Assembly (NCBI GenBank): GCA_001953115.1
Contig: LSSL01000926.1
Coordinates: 41,147-105,146 of the forward strand
DNA from: Smittium mucronatum
Lineage: Eukaryota > Kickxellomycota > Harpellomycetes > Harpellales > Legeriomycetaceae
Reading direction: 5' to 3'
DNA length: 64,000 bases
Shown here: in pieces, positions 1-15,090 of the stretch
Numbering within the stretch: the stretch's first letter is position 1
How the letters are laid out: each line of letters begins with the position of its first letter
Made by a program: the position numbers and the translations under genes
The notes under the pieces: model-generated
Seen by the model: only the letters and a program-made list of their open reading frames with translations
Told to the model about the DNA's origin: nothing
Databases searched by the model: none

Positions 1-3000
1 TTTTGAAATCATAGTGATGGTATTTTTTATTTTTAGATATTTAGATGATAGAATCTTTCAATAAACACGATTTTAAAAAAAATCCTCTCGTCTCAACACT
101 TTTATACCGTTATTTTCTGTTTTTAGATTCCTTTTTATATCCTTTTTTCTGATGATTTTGTTCCATTTTTTTTTAAATGCCCTAGCTCTAAACCATTAGA
201 TTAGAAGAAATTTATTTATTTATCATAAGTGTTTATAATCCGATTCGTAAAACATATTATCAAAACCAAGATATAAAATCAATTCCAAAAAATCAAAAAA
301 AATTATTTTTATTATCGGGTAATTTTTTATTCGCTTCTTAAAAATATGTGTATCGGAAGTAATTTTTTATAATAATAAGCCCAAAATCCATAATTAAATT
401 TAAAATAATGGTAATGCTGAATTTTTATGATGGCAATAACCTCTAATTTATATTAAAAAATGAAAAATAATCAAAATTTTGATTTCTTTAACACAAATAA
501 AAATTTAATTTACCTAAACGTCCCATTTTTAATACCTTTTCTATGAATATTATTGATAATAAACTAAAACCATAAAATCAACCAAATAAATTTTATCGAT
601 TGCATCTCACCCATTAGGATTTTCATACTACTTTGACTTTGTTTACAGTTAGATCATCGTATGATAAATGAATCCCTATCATTAAAACCATCTCGAAAGC
701 TTTAAAAATGATTCAAAAAAAACTTTATAAGGGTTTTAAAAATTCTTACTCTAAAGCATAAATTAATGCACTGTGAGCTTCATATAATATTTGTAAATCT
801 TTTTTTAACCTTAACATATAGAGCATGTAAATATTTCAATATCTCACAAGTTGTAAAAATATGTGTAAAATTATCTTATAAAGCATTTTAATTCGACAGA
901 AATTTTAGTGATCAAATTTAGTATGATTCTAATCACTATTTGATATTAAATTGGGGAAAGAAAATATAAATAATATAAATAAAACATATTTAAATTCATA
1001 TTTTTCGTCTAAAATTAATTAAAATAATATTAAAGCATGGTTGGGTCTAGATTTTTCTTGTCTAATTTTATAAATAGGGGCTATTTTAGTTTGATTTCTA
1101 CCTAGCTGGTCAAAAAGAACGCATATGACTATAGAAATATTCTTCTTTAACAATTTGAAATTTTTGTATGGTTTTATGCCTTATAAATTTATCTTTTTAA
1201 CTTAAAAATAATTATAATTTTAATAAGTATAATTGAATCTAAAATTCAATTATGTTTTTACATAGTTTTTAAATTAAGTAATATCACTAATTTTCTATTT
1301 TCAATTTAAAGGGTTAAATAGCCTAATATGATTAATTTCCATGTTTACTAAAAAAATTTATCAAAAAATACATTATAAAACCGAAAAAATAAGTTTGATC
1401 TTCTCATTTTGTTGTCCTAGAAATTCAACATCAAGAAATTTTTTAATTGTTAAATAGTTCCATAATTCTTTATTTTTTTATTCAGTGGATAAAATAATTC
1501 TTTGTATAATTTCAATAATTTAAAGAAGTATTTTTTTAAAAAAATGCTATTGGATATATAAATTTTTCGATATAAATCCAAATATACTTGTTCATGAAAT
1601 TTGTTTACCCTTATCATAATTAAAATTATGGTATATAATAATTTTAATAATTTTACCATAAAAAACAAATACTAGCAATGGGGTTTCAATTTAAATATTT
1701 TAAATTTGATAAATCATTTTTAAAAAAAAAATTAGCCAACACAATTTTAAATCACACCATCTCTGTAAATATTTTGATCCCATTTATAGGTACCATTAGT
1801 AAAAATAAATAAGCGAATAAAAGAAAATCTAATAAGAAAAGAATGGATTTATATTCTGCATGTTTCCAGCAATATAAATAATGCTTTTGATCAAAAAAAA
1901 TTAATTTGATATAAAAAAAAATATTCGACATAATAAAGATTATAAGTAAAAAATCTTTATAAAGCCAAGTAAATTGATACAAAAACCTCCATTACTTTTC
2001 TTATTTAGTCCGTGATATCAGCCAATCTCTTATAAATTTAATTTTAAATATTTTTATTTTCATCATTTTATTTTAGTAGCGAGTACTTATTTAAAAAAAA
2101 AAAATTAAAGTAAAAAAACAATTTGAAAATGTCGAAAAAAACTTATTATCAAGAAATTAATAACTAGAAATAACATAATTTTCAACACTTTTTTACTAAA
2201 AAATTAAATAATTGAAAAGATGAAAAATAAATAAAACTATGTTGGTGAGGCGCTTTCGCTCAAAGATAAAATATAAATGATAAAATAGGAATTTCTAAAA
2301 GAATTTTTCGAAAAAATGCTCTCAAAAACCCCTTTTCTGTAAAAAAAAAGTCATTAATTTTTAATTAGTAATAATAATAGACAATATAATCAGAATAATA
2401 TTCGGTTTGACGAATCAAGAGTTGATGAGTATTTTTTTTAAGAATTCTCACCCAAAAATTATCTTTATATCTTCTGTACTAAAAAAATACGACAGATGAA
2501 TATAACGACTCTCGGAACCAAAATAATTGATTCAAAATATATTTGTTTTAATTAATAGTCAATAAATATATCTAATAATTTGTATCTAAAAAATAAGAAA
2601 AATCTGCTATTAATTGACCACATCCCCATTTAATTGAAGAAAAATAAAAATTTTAATGCTCGATTCTAGCAATAGGTAAAAATTTATTTTTAAAACTACT
2701 CAACATCTCTAGGTAATTGTTCTAAAAAGATCAAAAACTAATTTATAATTTTTTGAGTAAATTTATTTGGAGTTTAATTAAAAAAATAGAAAATTCAAAG
2801 ATTTTTATCACTCCAAAGAATTTGTAAATGTGGCATACTTCTCAAAAATTATATTCATCGACGCTACTTACGGAACTATTAAAATTAATTATTAAATCGC
2901 TAATATGATTCACAGATATTGATATAATCTTTTTAAAATCACGTATCTCGATAGTTTCAAATGAATCTAATATACCTATTTTTGGGACCTAAATAGATTT

Positions 3001-3039
3001 AAAAAGAAGAATTAGATTATTTTTATTAGTTTCTAACCA
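1..3039. other. AT-rich intergenic DNA, no gene seen
   Basis: This stretch is almost pure A/T-biased sequence with short homopolymer runs. The short open frames in it (for example near 1450-1670 and 1750-1980, minus strand) encode only Ile/Leu/Phe/Lys-rich peptides, as expected by chance in AT-rich DNA. I see no repeat, RNA gene or conserved protein motif. Confidence 0.5.
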
Positions 3040-3480
3040 AACTATATCATTCCTGACACTTTTTCTTCTCTTTTAAAGCAGTAAATTAAATTGGTCTATT
3101 ATAACCATTAGTATTGTTGTGATCATGTTTGTAAAAATACGACGGATGGTCTTAAACTCTTCTTCACAAAGGATGGAGTTCGGAAGTCCATTTTTTGAAT
3201 TTTTCAACTAGGTGTAGGGGACGAGCCTCTAAGCCAAGTACGGGTTAGATCATACTACGGAGGATATTCTATGGGGACTTTCTCCTGGCAATCAGCCCCT
3301 AAGATAGGCGGGGTATTTAATAAGGGCAAGGAGTCACTAGACATATTAATGCAATATTTCTGACTAAGAAGTTGAATAATAATATATATATATATAATTA
3401 ACAAAGTAATTTTTATATTGGAAATTTTTTTGCCAATTCTATTATTAATACTCACAGGTATTAAATTTATTTTCAATTTT
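3040..3480. other. less AT-rich island, possible decayed element or exon
   Basis: Between about 3110 and 3350 the base composition shifts clearly towards G and C compared with both flanks. Both strands give peptides that look less random than their surroundings. The minus strand reads SLPLLNTPPILGADCQEKVP; the plus strand reads SYYGGYSMGTFSWQSAPK. Stops interrupt both. In this window such composition is otherwise seen only in genes and transposon remnants, so I infer decayed coding or mobile DNA. I cannot identify the family or decide the strand. Confidence 0.3.
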
Positions 3481-5876
3481 TACTGATCTTAGTACAAAAA
3501 TAATACTACTAATTACTAATTCTCAGTTTAGTTTTTACTGAATACAGTTAGGTTGGTATAAAAAGCAATACTATAAAAATTTATTAATATATTTGTTTGG
3601 TGTAAGAAAAAATTGATAAATTTTTTAATAACTAATTTTTACCATATGAAAAAAGCGATTCTTTTCACCCTTAATATCTTCAGGCTCTTATACAATTTTA
3701 GTTTTACGATTCAATTGTAAAAACAGCTGAAGGACATTCTTTGTTGTTGAAACAGCTCAAGAGTTCTTCTCCATACTTATTTTATATATTTTGTGGGGTA
3801 ATTTAAGTTTTAATTCGCTATTCGCTTATTTTTTCGTGTTATATCAATTCACTTTATGTTTCGCTCCTCGCTTTGAGCTGTTGAGATTAATCTTGGGCAA
3901 TTATTTTATAAGATTATATACAGAATCTTCTTTGTATTTTTGAACAGTACTCTCCTTCATCATGGTCAGAATAATCTGGATTATAGAATCCAGTGAATTC
4001 CGCTAAACGATTTTTTTTTGGAAAATTTACCTTCACTTTGATCAAGTCTGGTCAAAACATTTTGAAGTGTAATTTTTATAAAAATCTGCTAATTGATTTT
4101 ACTTAATCATTTTATAAAATTAAATAGTATATTTTTCCAATTACAAGGGCTAACGAGGTAACCCTCTCTCCAATCTACTGGCATTTCAGGTTATATTTCT
4201 AAAGTCAGAACTACCCGACACTTCAAAAACTTCAAAAAACAAATTTTTTTTATAATTACTTAAAACTTTCTAGTTCTGGAGAAAATTTTCGTAACTAGAC
4301 TTATGATATTTATGGAAAATTTTTCAACCTTTGAAGAGATAGAAATTTATGTCAATTAGTTTTTTTTTTAAAAAATATTGAAATAACTAATTTTATGTAT
4401 AATGAATCTATATTATTTGTTCCAAATACCAATAACAGCTTATAATGCTTTAAACCAGAAAAATTTTTTTTTTGTGAATCGGAAAAAGTTCTAACAGGTT
4501 TTATTTATTTATTTAGCTAAATTATGTTTGACATATCAAGTTAAATCAAAATGAAAATGAAAATTACTAACCATGAAAAAAAAGAATTTATATAACCAAA
4601 ATCGCAAAATATTTACCATAATATCTTATCAAAAGAAAATTTATGAATTATTTTGGTTTTAAATTTCCAGTTAGCTAAACTTAAAACATACAAGTATAAA
4701 TTATCCTCAAAAGATTATTTGAATACTCGAGAACATAATAAAAGTTTTCGAAATATTTCTATACACACTTTTGCAAAACTTCCCGAGATTTCGCTGAATG
4801 TTTTTTGAAATCGCTTTAATATTTAGAATCTGAAAAGGGTTCATCAAATTACCGATGATTCAAGAAAGAAAATGATTTATTAAATAAAAAATATAGTAAT
4901 AAAAGCATCAAGAAAATAGAGATTCAGAAAAAAAATTCTCATGAAAGTAATTTAAAAGAATGGGGGGTTTTTTTTTTATTTTTGTGCATTCAACCTTATA
5001 AATAAATTATATTTTAAAAAGATCATCAAAATTGGCACCAGTTCATATTAAATTTATTTTGAAATACAAAACGATGGTTTATTACTTGGTTTATTAAGCA
5101 TAAAAACTGTCATGTGATTTTTTTTTTTTTGAATTTATTAATTTTGGTAAAAATTGATTTATCAAGCCGTATTAAAATTTTTTAGAGTTTTAAAATTTAT
5201 ACATCTTCTATTACTTTAATTATGTATTAATCATTACTTTAAATTTTATAGTAGAGATTGATTAAGGCAAATTTTTTTTCAGAAATTAGAAAAAAAATAT
5301 TTGGCACTACAAATAGACCCAATTATATTTATATATACATATATGTTATATTATTTCAATTAATATAAATATGCCTTATTATTATTATGAATCATAAAGA
5401 AAGTATATAAATTATCGAATGGCAACGGAGTTAAAGTTCACTTAAATTTTTTTATGCACATTTAATAATTTCATTTACAAGATATCAAATTTATTTGAAA
5501 TTAAATAGAATATTAGAGTGGAATAAGTTCTAATTTATATAAATATATTGATATTATATAAAAATTATTCATAAGAAATAACTTAACTCAAGTGATATCA
5601 TTAAAAAGCAGGAGTAATGGTTAAATTTAATAGAAAAAAATTCTATCTTCATTTGAATGAAAATTAAAGAGTATGAAATAAAAAAGGTACAGATTCATAA
5701 AAAGTGAAGATTACATATTTATATAAGAACGGAGAACGTATTATAGGAATAATTATTTTTAGCGATATAACTTTTAAATGTGAGGATAATTATTGACTTA
5801 ATATAAAAGTTATAAATGAATTTTTTTGGAAATAAATAATTCATTGGTTAGATATTAATAAATAAAGGATACATCA
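3481..5876. other. AT-rich intergenic DNA, no gene seen
   Basis: AT-rich sequence with poly-A and poly-T runs. I see no coding-like composition and no repeated unit here. The stretch around 3640-4000 is slightly less AT-rich but has no readable frame. Confidence 0.45.
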
Positions 5877-6080
5877 TCAGAAAGGATTTAAATTTTGATC
5901 AATTAAAATACTATTTTTTTGATATTTACACTTTATTTCGTGCAAAATTTCGGTTTTCTCACGGTATTTGTCGTAGAAATTTTTTATTTCTAACAGAGCT
6001 AAAATGTGAGATCTTTTGAAAAGGTCCAAATATGTGTCTATTATACTTGTGATATTTCCGTTACGATTCCTAGTTAACAT
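5877..6080 (-). CDS. small hypothetical ORF (67 aa), possible exon
   Basis: An ATG-initiated frame of 67 codons. Its residue mix (Asp, Glu, Arg, Leu, with stretches such as SIIDTYLDLFKRSHILALLE) is more protein-like than the Ile/Phe/Lys strings found by chance in this AT-rich DNA. There is no recognised domain, signal peptide or membrane segment. It has no neighbour within 9 kb that would give it context. It could be a small gene, one exon of an intron-containing gene, or chance. I do not recognise it. Confidence 0.2.
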   Translation of the reverse strand: MLTRNRNGNITSIIDTYLDLFKRSHILALLEIKNFYDKYREKTEILHEIKCKYQKNSILIDQNLNPF

Positions 6081-9000
6081 GACTTATTATATATATTCAA
6101 CATTATGAATGAGATAATTAGTAAATTTCAAATTATTTTTGACCTAATGATCGAGAAAATTATGAGAAATATTCAATAAATCAAAAAAATTATTTATAAA
6201 AAAATTGGGATGTATATTTATATAAATTATATGTTAATAAAAGCTGAGTGCTATACACTACTGGGGATTATTGGCTTTTTAACAAATATTTTACTAAGAA
6301 ATCGTAAAATCATTTAATATCTAGGGTAAATTTTAGTTAAATAATATAAATTTTTATTATGATATCAAATCAAAAACCCAAAAAAAAAATCCAACTATTT
6401 TTCATCAAGTTAAATTACTCGGATCCGTTTGAATATTCTCAGCATTTTATAAATTTAAAAAATTTCGAGCCTGAAAAAACAATAAATGTATCAAAATAGG
6501 ATTGAAGATAAATTCATCAAATAAAATAATTTAAAGTTCGATATTTTAAAAAAAATGCTTTTGATTTAAGAGGCTTTTTTCAAAAAAATATTAACTAATA
6601 TTCTGTATATTCCAAGATAAAAATCATTAGATAAAGTTTCTTTGGATTTAAAAATATCTATATTCATATTCCCCAAAACTCATATTACTACCAATAGGAT
6701 CTAAAAAATCCATGCGACTCAATAGCTTTCATAATATTTTAATTTCAAATATCCCCAAAATATCCATATTTTTTGACTTTTATACTAACAACTTAACAGT
6801 CTAATGTATAGTTTTTATTTTTGGTCATTTAAAGATATTTACTGAATACAAGATATAAAATAATTTCCAGTTCAATTTATTGAATCCTGTAAACACTTTA
6901 CTGAATAAAAAGGTTTTATTGAATATTTTCCTGTTATCGAAATTTTTTCATGCAGTCTAATTTAGTTTATTAGAATAAAAATTTATATCATTCGGTGTTT
7001 TTAATTTTAAATGGAGAAACATTTTTTGGAAAGATTTTATATTCCTATTTTTTTTGAATTTTTTTTGGATTTTTTTTGACCATAGTCAGTATTTAACGAT
7101 TTCATTTAATATTAATTTAATAATTAAAAAATCCTAGTAGCCATTTTTTCTTTTAATCAGTTATCTAATAAAATTTAAATTTTTTTCTAAAAAAATCCCT
7201 GTTTGAGTGATGCGTTAATTTCAAAGAAGTATTCATTTGTTCTAAAACTCTAAATAAGCCTCGAAATCTTTAAAAATAGTGTTAAAAATTCAATCCATTT
7301 CTAGAAACTAAATGAGAATAACATCAGATTTATTTTCTCGAAATGAAAAGTTTAATATTTTATTAGGTTCTACTTTTTTAATATGGTTCAACTTATAAAA
7401 ATAATTTGGCCTTATAGCATATTAATAATATAAAATAAAGAAAAAAATATTAAATAATACTTAATACAAAATAATAATAGATTTTTTTAGCATTATATAT
7501 GTTATTTCACACATAAAGTATAAGAGTGCATTGAAAAAAAATTACCTAAATTTGGTTGTATAAATCCTGATGTTATCTCTACATATTAGAATTCTAAAAA
7601 AAATAATTTAATGCCATTTTATTAAAAATCTGAAAAGATTTTTTGATTGTGGACACTTATATTATAAATTTTTTTCAATTTATTAATTTGGTAAATTTTC
7701 AAAAAGAAAATTATTAAATTTTTTCGTTGATATCAATTTAATATTGCAAGAAGAAATTTCCTATTGAAAAATTTTTATGCATTATTAGAGTTGGCTTTTT
7801 TTTTAAAAATATTTTTCTATATATTATTCAAATTTTATTATCAGACTTTTAAATAAAATAAGGATTTACGGTATTAAATAATCTTAAAATTAGCAATTTG
7901 TTATTCGAGATGGATACTCAATTAATTACGAAAATTTAAACTTATTTTAATCAAATTAGATTATTAATAAATAAGGAAACGAGGATAACGATAGCGGTAA
8001 AAAAACATTAAAAGAATACGATAAAAATATCAAATCATCAATTTTAATTTATTTTGTGAAAAATAATGGCGTAATTTTCAAAAAAAAAAATCTTTGTAAA
8101 TTATAATTTTGAACTATATTTTTTAGTAATGGTTTCTATTTATAATTTTACAGTTAGAATAAAATATTTGTAAAGTTTGTTCTTGATTTTAATTTACTTT
8201 TATTTCCCTAGATTTGGCTTTTAATAACAATTAACATAAGCCTTAAAAATAAATAAAAATATATTACTATATTATGTGATATATAATATATTTTTTTTCT
8301 GCAATCAATTTAATTTGGACAAATATAGCATATTTTTAAATTATTTTTTTTGATAAATAAACCTTTTATAATATAAAATTATACCAAAGAAGTAATTTTA
8401 AAAAAAATTAAAAATTTTGCAGCATTTTTTTTTTTCAAATCAAATTTAGTAACTTTAGTCATTTTAAAATAACATATTATGCATTTTTTTACAATATTTG
8501 AAATGTTTTTTGCATAGTAATTATTATAGAAAATTAAAAAAATATACTTTTAATATATGCTTATAAATTATCAAAAATTATTTTATAATTTATTTTTTAT
8601 AAGTATATTTTTTACAGTAAATAAATGTTGAATATATGTAAACTAACTAAGTTTGAAGGACAGTGTTATACTAATTTTTCAAAAAATTCAAAATAAAAAA
8701 ACTTCGTTTTTTTAGTTTTCCAGAATAATCTTTTTATTTCAAATATATGTGATTTAATGTTAATGGGATTTTATTTTACGAAAATTTTTGGGATTTATTT
8801 GAAAAAATATCTGTAATTCTTAGAAAAAAATATTTCTGGATAATCGAAATTAATAAATTTTGAGAAATATGTAATTATGTGTTATCTATTTTTTTAATCT
8901 GAGAGATTTTTTTAAAAAAATATCTCTTATCATCATATGAAAAAAATAATTTCGACTTTTTTTTTTATAAACTTCAACAAAATTATCCCTAAATTAATAA

Positions 9001-12000
9001 TAAAATGTAAGAAACAGGAAATTAAAATTTATATTCGCAAAGAGTTTATTTTTTATGAAGTTGGAAAGTTAGTTTTTTAAATTTTTTTATTGAATTTCAC
9101 TTGAGCATTTATGAAACATTAATTAACAATATTTAAAGGGCCATATCTAATAAAATAAAATATAATTCCATATGTATCTTCGTATGAAAATATTATAAAA
9201 TAAAATTAGTTGTATTTTTTTTATCTTATCAGATATATGGAATTGAAATAATTTTTTATATCATAGATATTTGTGAAATTTAACGAATAATCTAAAATAA
9301 CGCCTTCAGTTTAAAAAACATTTTTTTGAAATTTTTTTAAATAAAATTCAGTATATTAGTAAAATATCTTATCCATGTAAAATAAGCCAGTTATATTAAT
9401 TTTTTTTTTAAAAATTGCCAATAGTTTAATGGAAAAAAAAATTGATATAATAAAAATTAATTTAAAATTTAAATAGTATACTCTTTTTCACTATATATCT
9501 AAAAAATTTATAACTATATCCAATTGGTAAAGTTATAGATATGTTTAACCTAATTTAAATTTAATTAATTTTTCTGGTTTCTTTTGGTAATTTATAAAAG
9601 CTATAATTTATTAATATAAGACTTTTCCTAAATAATTTAATTATATTAAATAATCTTTTCTGAATAAATATAATTATGTATGTATCATTGATCATTAACT
9701 GTTTATTTTAAACATATTATGAATATGTTTTAATAAATAAAGAAAATCCACCAAATTCTATTGCTTTTATCAGCAATTATTTTAATATTAAAATACTGAT
9801 AAATAAATATAAATTTTAATATTTTCAATTATTTCCATATTTTATTATGAATTTTTTTTCTATAATATATATCTAGGCTGTAAATTTCTAAATTTTATTT
9901 ACTAAATAGATTTATTACTAATACTATTTAAAATTTTTAGTGATTTAAATAATAATTTTATTTTATATAACAGTTATTTGTAAAAAAATTAGCAAAAATT
10001 AGTCTTATTGAGTTTGATAAATGATTTTTTAAATTTTTATATATAATTTAGCTCTTTTTTTTTTGAATGGAAAATGATCTGTATCAGTATTTGATAAAAT
10101 TATTTTAGAATTATTCTTGGCTAAGAATTTTTATTTTTACCAATCTCTAGATGTATGTATAATTTCAACTTTGAATAATGTATTAATGAAATATTTGTAA
10201 GTTTTGTATTTTCAAAGTGTAATTTTGGGGCTTTATAAAAAAAAGGCGTTTATGTGATAATAAAAACCGATCAATTTATCTAGAATAGAAATTTTATAAA
10301 AAAAAATCCAAAATCTTTTTGAATTCAATTAATTTATTATAAGATAACTTTAATATTGTTTTGATAGTTCTAGAATTCAAAAATCACAGAGTTAAATAAA
10401 CTTTACTATAAACCATAGAATTTAAATAATAAAAAAACCGATCATAGAAATATTTATCTATATATGTAATCTATATAAATCGATTAATAAAGCATTAGTG
10501 AAAATCGTTATCCAGATTAATAGGATTTTAATAGCCTTAACTCTTAAAAATTGCAATATATCAACTCCGATTTTTCAATTACATATTCATAACTTTTTTA
10601 CTGCTATTCCATATTTTTTTTATCTTTTAAATAAATTGATACAAATAGAATATTAGAATTATATTATTGATATTTTTTTTGAGTACCTGATCTTTATACC
10701 GTTTTTTTCAAAATTGCCGTTTATATTAATCTTTCGAAAATAGAACACAAAGAATTAATTATGTTTAATATATTTTAAAATTCTAAGCAAATCACATAAT
10801 CAGTTTTTTAAAGAAATTATATTTGAGTTTGTAATAAAATCATTTGTATTTTTAGCTATAAAAAAATAATTAGATTTTGAACGAAAATATAAGAAATAAT
10901 TTTTTTGAAAATTTCAAAGCTAATAGCCGGATAAAATATGAATCTTTAATCATTTATCGATATACTGTTAGTCAAATTTATATTCGATGAAAATAATACA
11001 GTTTTATAATTATTTTTAACAAGGTTAAAGCAGGTAAAAAAAGATCAAAAATTCTTATTGATAAAATATTTGTAAAAAATATTATTTGTTATTTTATATT
11101 CAAAATAATTAAAAATAGATAAATACTAAGTTATTTACGGTTTGAAAATATTAAATACAGCTGGTAATATTAATTAATTAATCATTTTGTACTTTATTTA
11201 ATGATTAATTTAATAATAGGTTTTTTAAACTTGATTGATCAAGCTAAATGTCACATTTTTATTCGATAATTTGGATAAGTAAAATATTCATTTATATATA
11301 AAAAAATTTAGTAAATTTAAAATTATAAATAATATCGATTAATCAAAGATAATTTGAGTATTTTTATCAATATGTGTATTTTTTGAATATGTCCTAAAGG
11401 AGAAATGGAATTAATATAGCTAGATTATAGAACAAAAGATAAAAATTGTCGTGTATTTTTATATATTTATAATTTTTTAAAAAAAATGCATTGAAAATAT
11501 CGACCAATGGAAAATCTATAAATCTTTCAAACAAAAAGTGATTTTTTTGAATATTTGGCCGATTTATCACAAATTGGGTTTGGACAAAAAATAATTAATT
11601 GAACATGCACTAATATTAATCAAGTTAAAAAAATTTTAAATTTTTTTTTATTAATCGAAAATTATATTTGTATTAAAGCTTTGCTATTTATAGAAATCAG
11701 AAAAGCTCAATAAAATTGAGCCAAAAGGAATAAAATGATATTGTATTTAAAAAAGATGTGAAAAAATTGTAGACCAAAATCATCTTGATAAAGTTTAAAT
11801 AGGTAATAACTTTTGAAAATTCGATAGCTAAAATATCTATAAAATGAAAGAGTCTTAATGAGAAGACATTTTATATTAAATTTTGTTTCAAAAAAATTCT
11901 TGAAATTTATTTTTTATCCAATAAAAGTGAAAAATTATGATAAAAGAGAAATAAGTATCACTAAATGCCATTTGAATTCCTAATTAAGGTATTATAAAAA

Positions 12001-12332
12001 TGAAAATGCCTTATTTTTTCACTCAAATGAAACGAATAAATTTCACTTTATTAATTTTTTGGATAAATTTAGTTAAAATATTAGTCAGTAAAAGTGATAT
12101 GGAAAAAATGGCCCTCATAATTAAGAATAATCCAAAAAATAATTATCGAAATTTTCATCAAAAGGTAACAGTTAAAAAATTAAAACTATCAAATTTATTT
12201 TAAAACACAATTTATAAACAAATTTATTCAAAAAGAGCTGCTTTTTTGATAAAATAATAAAAATAAATAATAAATAAATTAGTTTATAATTCGAAAAATT
12301 GTAAAATGAAAAAAATAAAAAAGCTTGATTTT

Positions 12333-12360
12333 TTATAAGCTGTGAACCACAGCCTTATTA
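12333..12360. repeat. isolated short hairpin
   Basis: A stem GCTGTG/CACAGC with a 3-base loop (AAC), extended outward by TTATAA/TTATTA pairs with one bulge. It is GC-rich for its surroundings. There is no adjacent gene that would make it a terminator or regulatory element, and its role is unknown. Confidence 0.3.
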
Positions 12361-15061
12361 AAAATTAAAAATTCTTATATTTTTTTAAAAAGTGTATATC
12401 GAAACTTTGAAAATGGAAATATGTGAAAAAAATCAATTTTCAAATTTTCAAAAGTTCGATTATACCTTTATTAAAAAAAAACTTATGTATATTTATTTGA
12501 TAAAAATAAAATTTTAAGTCATTATTTTTTGAAAATTAAAGATTAATATGTTATTTTTATTTTTTATTGAAAATATATGTAGTCTATACTGAAAAAATAC
12601 TTTAAAAATATTATTATGTTACAAGTTTTTTTTAGAAAACTATATTATTTTTTAAGAAATTATAATTATAATTTTGCTAAATATATTTATTAGGCCAGTT
12701 TTCTATTAAATAATAATAAAATACAATTTAAATAAATGTTTTTCTGGAAAGAAATACCCAAAAAGCCATAATAAAGTTATCAATAAAAAAAATCAGGATT
12801 TAAATTGTGAATATAATATTTTATAACTCTATTTTTGTTAAATTTAAATTATCATAAGTTTTTTTAATTGTTTATTAATTAAAAATACAGAGATTCATCA
12901 AAAATAATTCGTTCAAATAAAAGCTAATTATTATATTTACTAACAGAATTAATTAATAATAGATGAGAAATACAAATAAAAATTAAAATTTAAGGTAATT
13001 TAAGATATATGACGCTTTTTGTTAATTATTTTAGGTTTTTTGAGGTTAAAATACGTTATTTAGTGAACCGAAATGAGATAAATCATGAAATATTCTATGT
13101 TTTAATATGATTTAAATAAATAGAAGTTTTTTGATAATATAATTTTCTTATTTTCGAAAAAATAATTTAATTGCAGAATAAACCCAATTTTTTTCTCTAA
13201 AATTTTCAAGATTTCTTTCTTAAATATTTCTAAATTTCTCTGATTATGATTAAATTAATTATTTAAACAAAAAAATTTCATTAAAAGGAGAATAAATTCG
13301 TATTTAAATATTTTTTGTTTAAATTAAAAATATTGAAATTCAAAAATTGCATATTTAAACCAGAAATATGACTTGAACAATGGATATAATGAAAAAAATG
13401 TTATTTTTTGGACGAAACTCCAAAAATAACGAAAAATTACGATTTTTATAGTTGAAATTATCAAATAAGCTTAATTATTATTTATAAGTAAAACAGTAAA
13501 TGTTTTTAATAAATTGAATTTTTTTATACTGATATATTCGAAGATAGATACTCTCGAGGTCTTGAAAATCGAAGATTAATTATAAATACACAGAATTTTT
13601 CATAAAATCTTTTCAATGACTTTTATATATATATGGATTATTTTGAAATTAATAATAATATAAAAATTAACATGACGTATATTTTGAGCAATGTAGTCTT
13701 ATTTATTACATACTTTAAATATTTATAATTTAGTATAAGCCAAAATAAATTTTAAGTAAACTTAAAAATAATTTTTTGACACAGATTTTATAAATTAGTA
13801 ATTTTATTAATAATGAAAACTATATGAAGAGAATTAAGTTGATTTTCTTGAATTTATTTCGCGTGATATTTAAATAAAATTGACAAGATGTAGAATAAAT
13901 TACCTATTTACAAGAATTTGATATTCAGAAGTATTTTATTATATTTGAAATATCGTAAAATATATAGGAAAATTACTATAATTCTTATTGATAGATCTAA
14001 GAATAATACATAAGTAGAAAAAAAAAATTAATCGATTATATCTCTATTCAGATACATAAACATATCACAAACGACTGATTTATTTTTTTTTAAAAAAAAG
14101 TCCAAAAAATAATAATAGACGCATATTTTAAAAAATAAATTATAACGAAAATTGGTAGTTTAATGTAAATAAACACAATTCTAGAAAATTAATATTTTTT
14201 TTTAAAATAATTACTAAAATAATTTTCATGAACTCTAAAAAAATTTAATATATATTTTCAAATATATGATTACACAATTATACATTTAATTAAAATTAAG
14301 TAGTTTTTGTAAAATTACTATGACGCTTATTTTTAATCTATATAACTTTTAAATCACTTTAAATTGAAACAACTTCGCATTTTTTTCTATAACTACATAG
14401 TAGTTTTCTATTTTTGGTAGAATATTCTAGATATTTTATAGTTTCTAGTAAGGAAATAATGGAAAAAACACAATTTAAATCATAATTTACTTCTTTGTTA
14501 TGTCAAAATCGATTATTTACAAATAAGACAAGAAAGATAATAAAATAAAATATAAAGGATGATTTTCAAAAAATTCAATGAGCAAAAAAGGCATTTTTGT
14601 TGAAAAATAATTTAAATGGATATTTTTTTATAAAGAGATTAATTTATAAAGATGTTAATTTGAAAAAAAAATATTAAATGGGATTGTATTGCAAAGAGAT
14701 AAAAAAAAATTAATTAATATAATTCGAAAATATTAAACTGTACTCGTTAGGTTATACAATATCAAAGAAAAATAAAAAGGCAAATATAGAAATTCGAAAA
14801 TAATAAACAGAATATTCCACATAAAAAAAATTACTGCCTAAAATAACTATATACAGACTTTAAATAGAAAAAAACAAGATTCATATACAATTAAAATTCA
14901 TTAAAAAGTCATTATAGTTCTAATACTAATTTTATAAAACTTTAAATAAACATTTTTTTGATAATTAAAATACCTAAAAACATTAATTATATATTTTTTT
15001 CGCATCTTATTTTTTATTTATATAAATAATACTCTTAAAAATATTTCTTAGTAAGAACAAA

Positions 15062-15090
15062 AAAATATCAAAATATCAAAATATCAAAAT
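15062..15090. repeat. short tandem repeat, period 8 (AAAATATC)
   Basis: Between three and four consecutive copies of the octamer AAAATATC. It is an ordinary microsatellite-like tract in AT-rich DNA with no associated gene. Confidence 0.6.

Noticed and set aside
9141..9243. Possible MITE with ends CCATATCTAATA and TATCAGATATATGG
   Set aside because: The arms are about 20 bp and imperfect; such inverted matches are expected by chance in this composition.
12000..12203. 67-codon ATG frame on the plus strand
   Set aside because: Lys/Asn/Ile/Phe-rich, no motif, no compositional change from the flanks.
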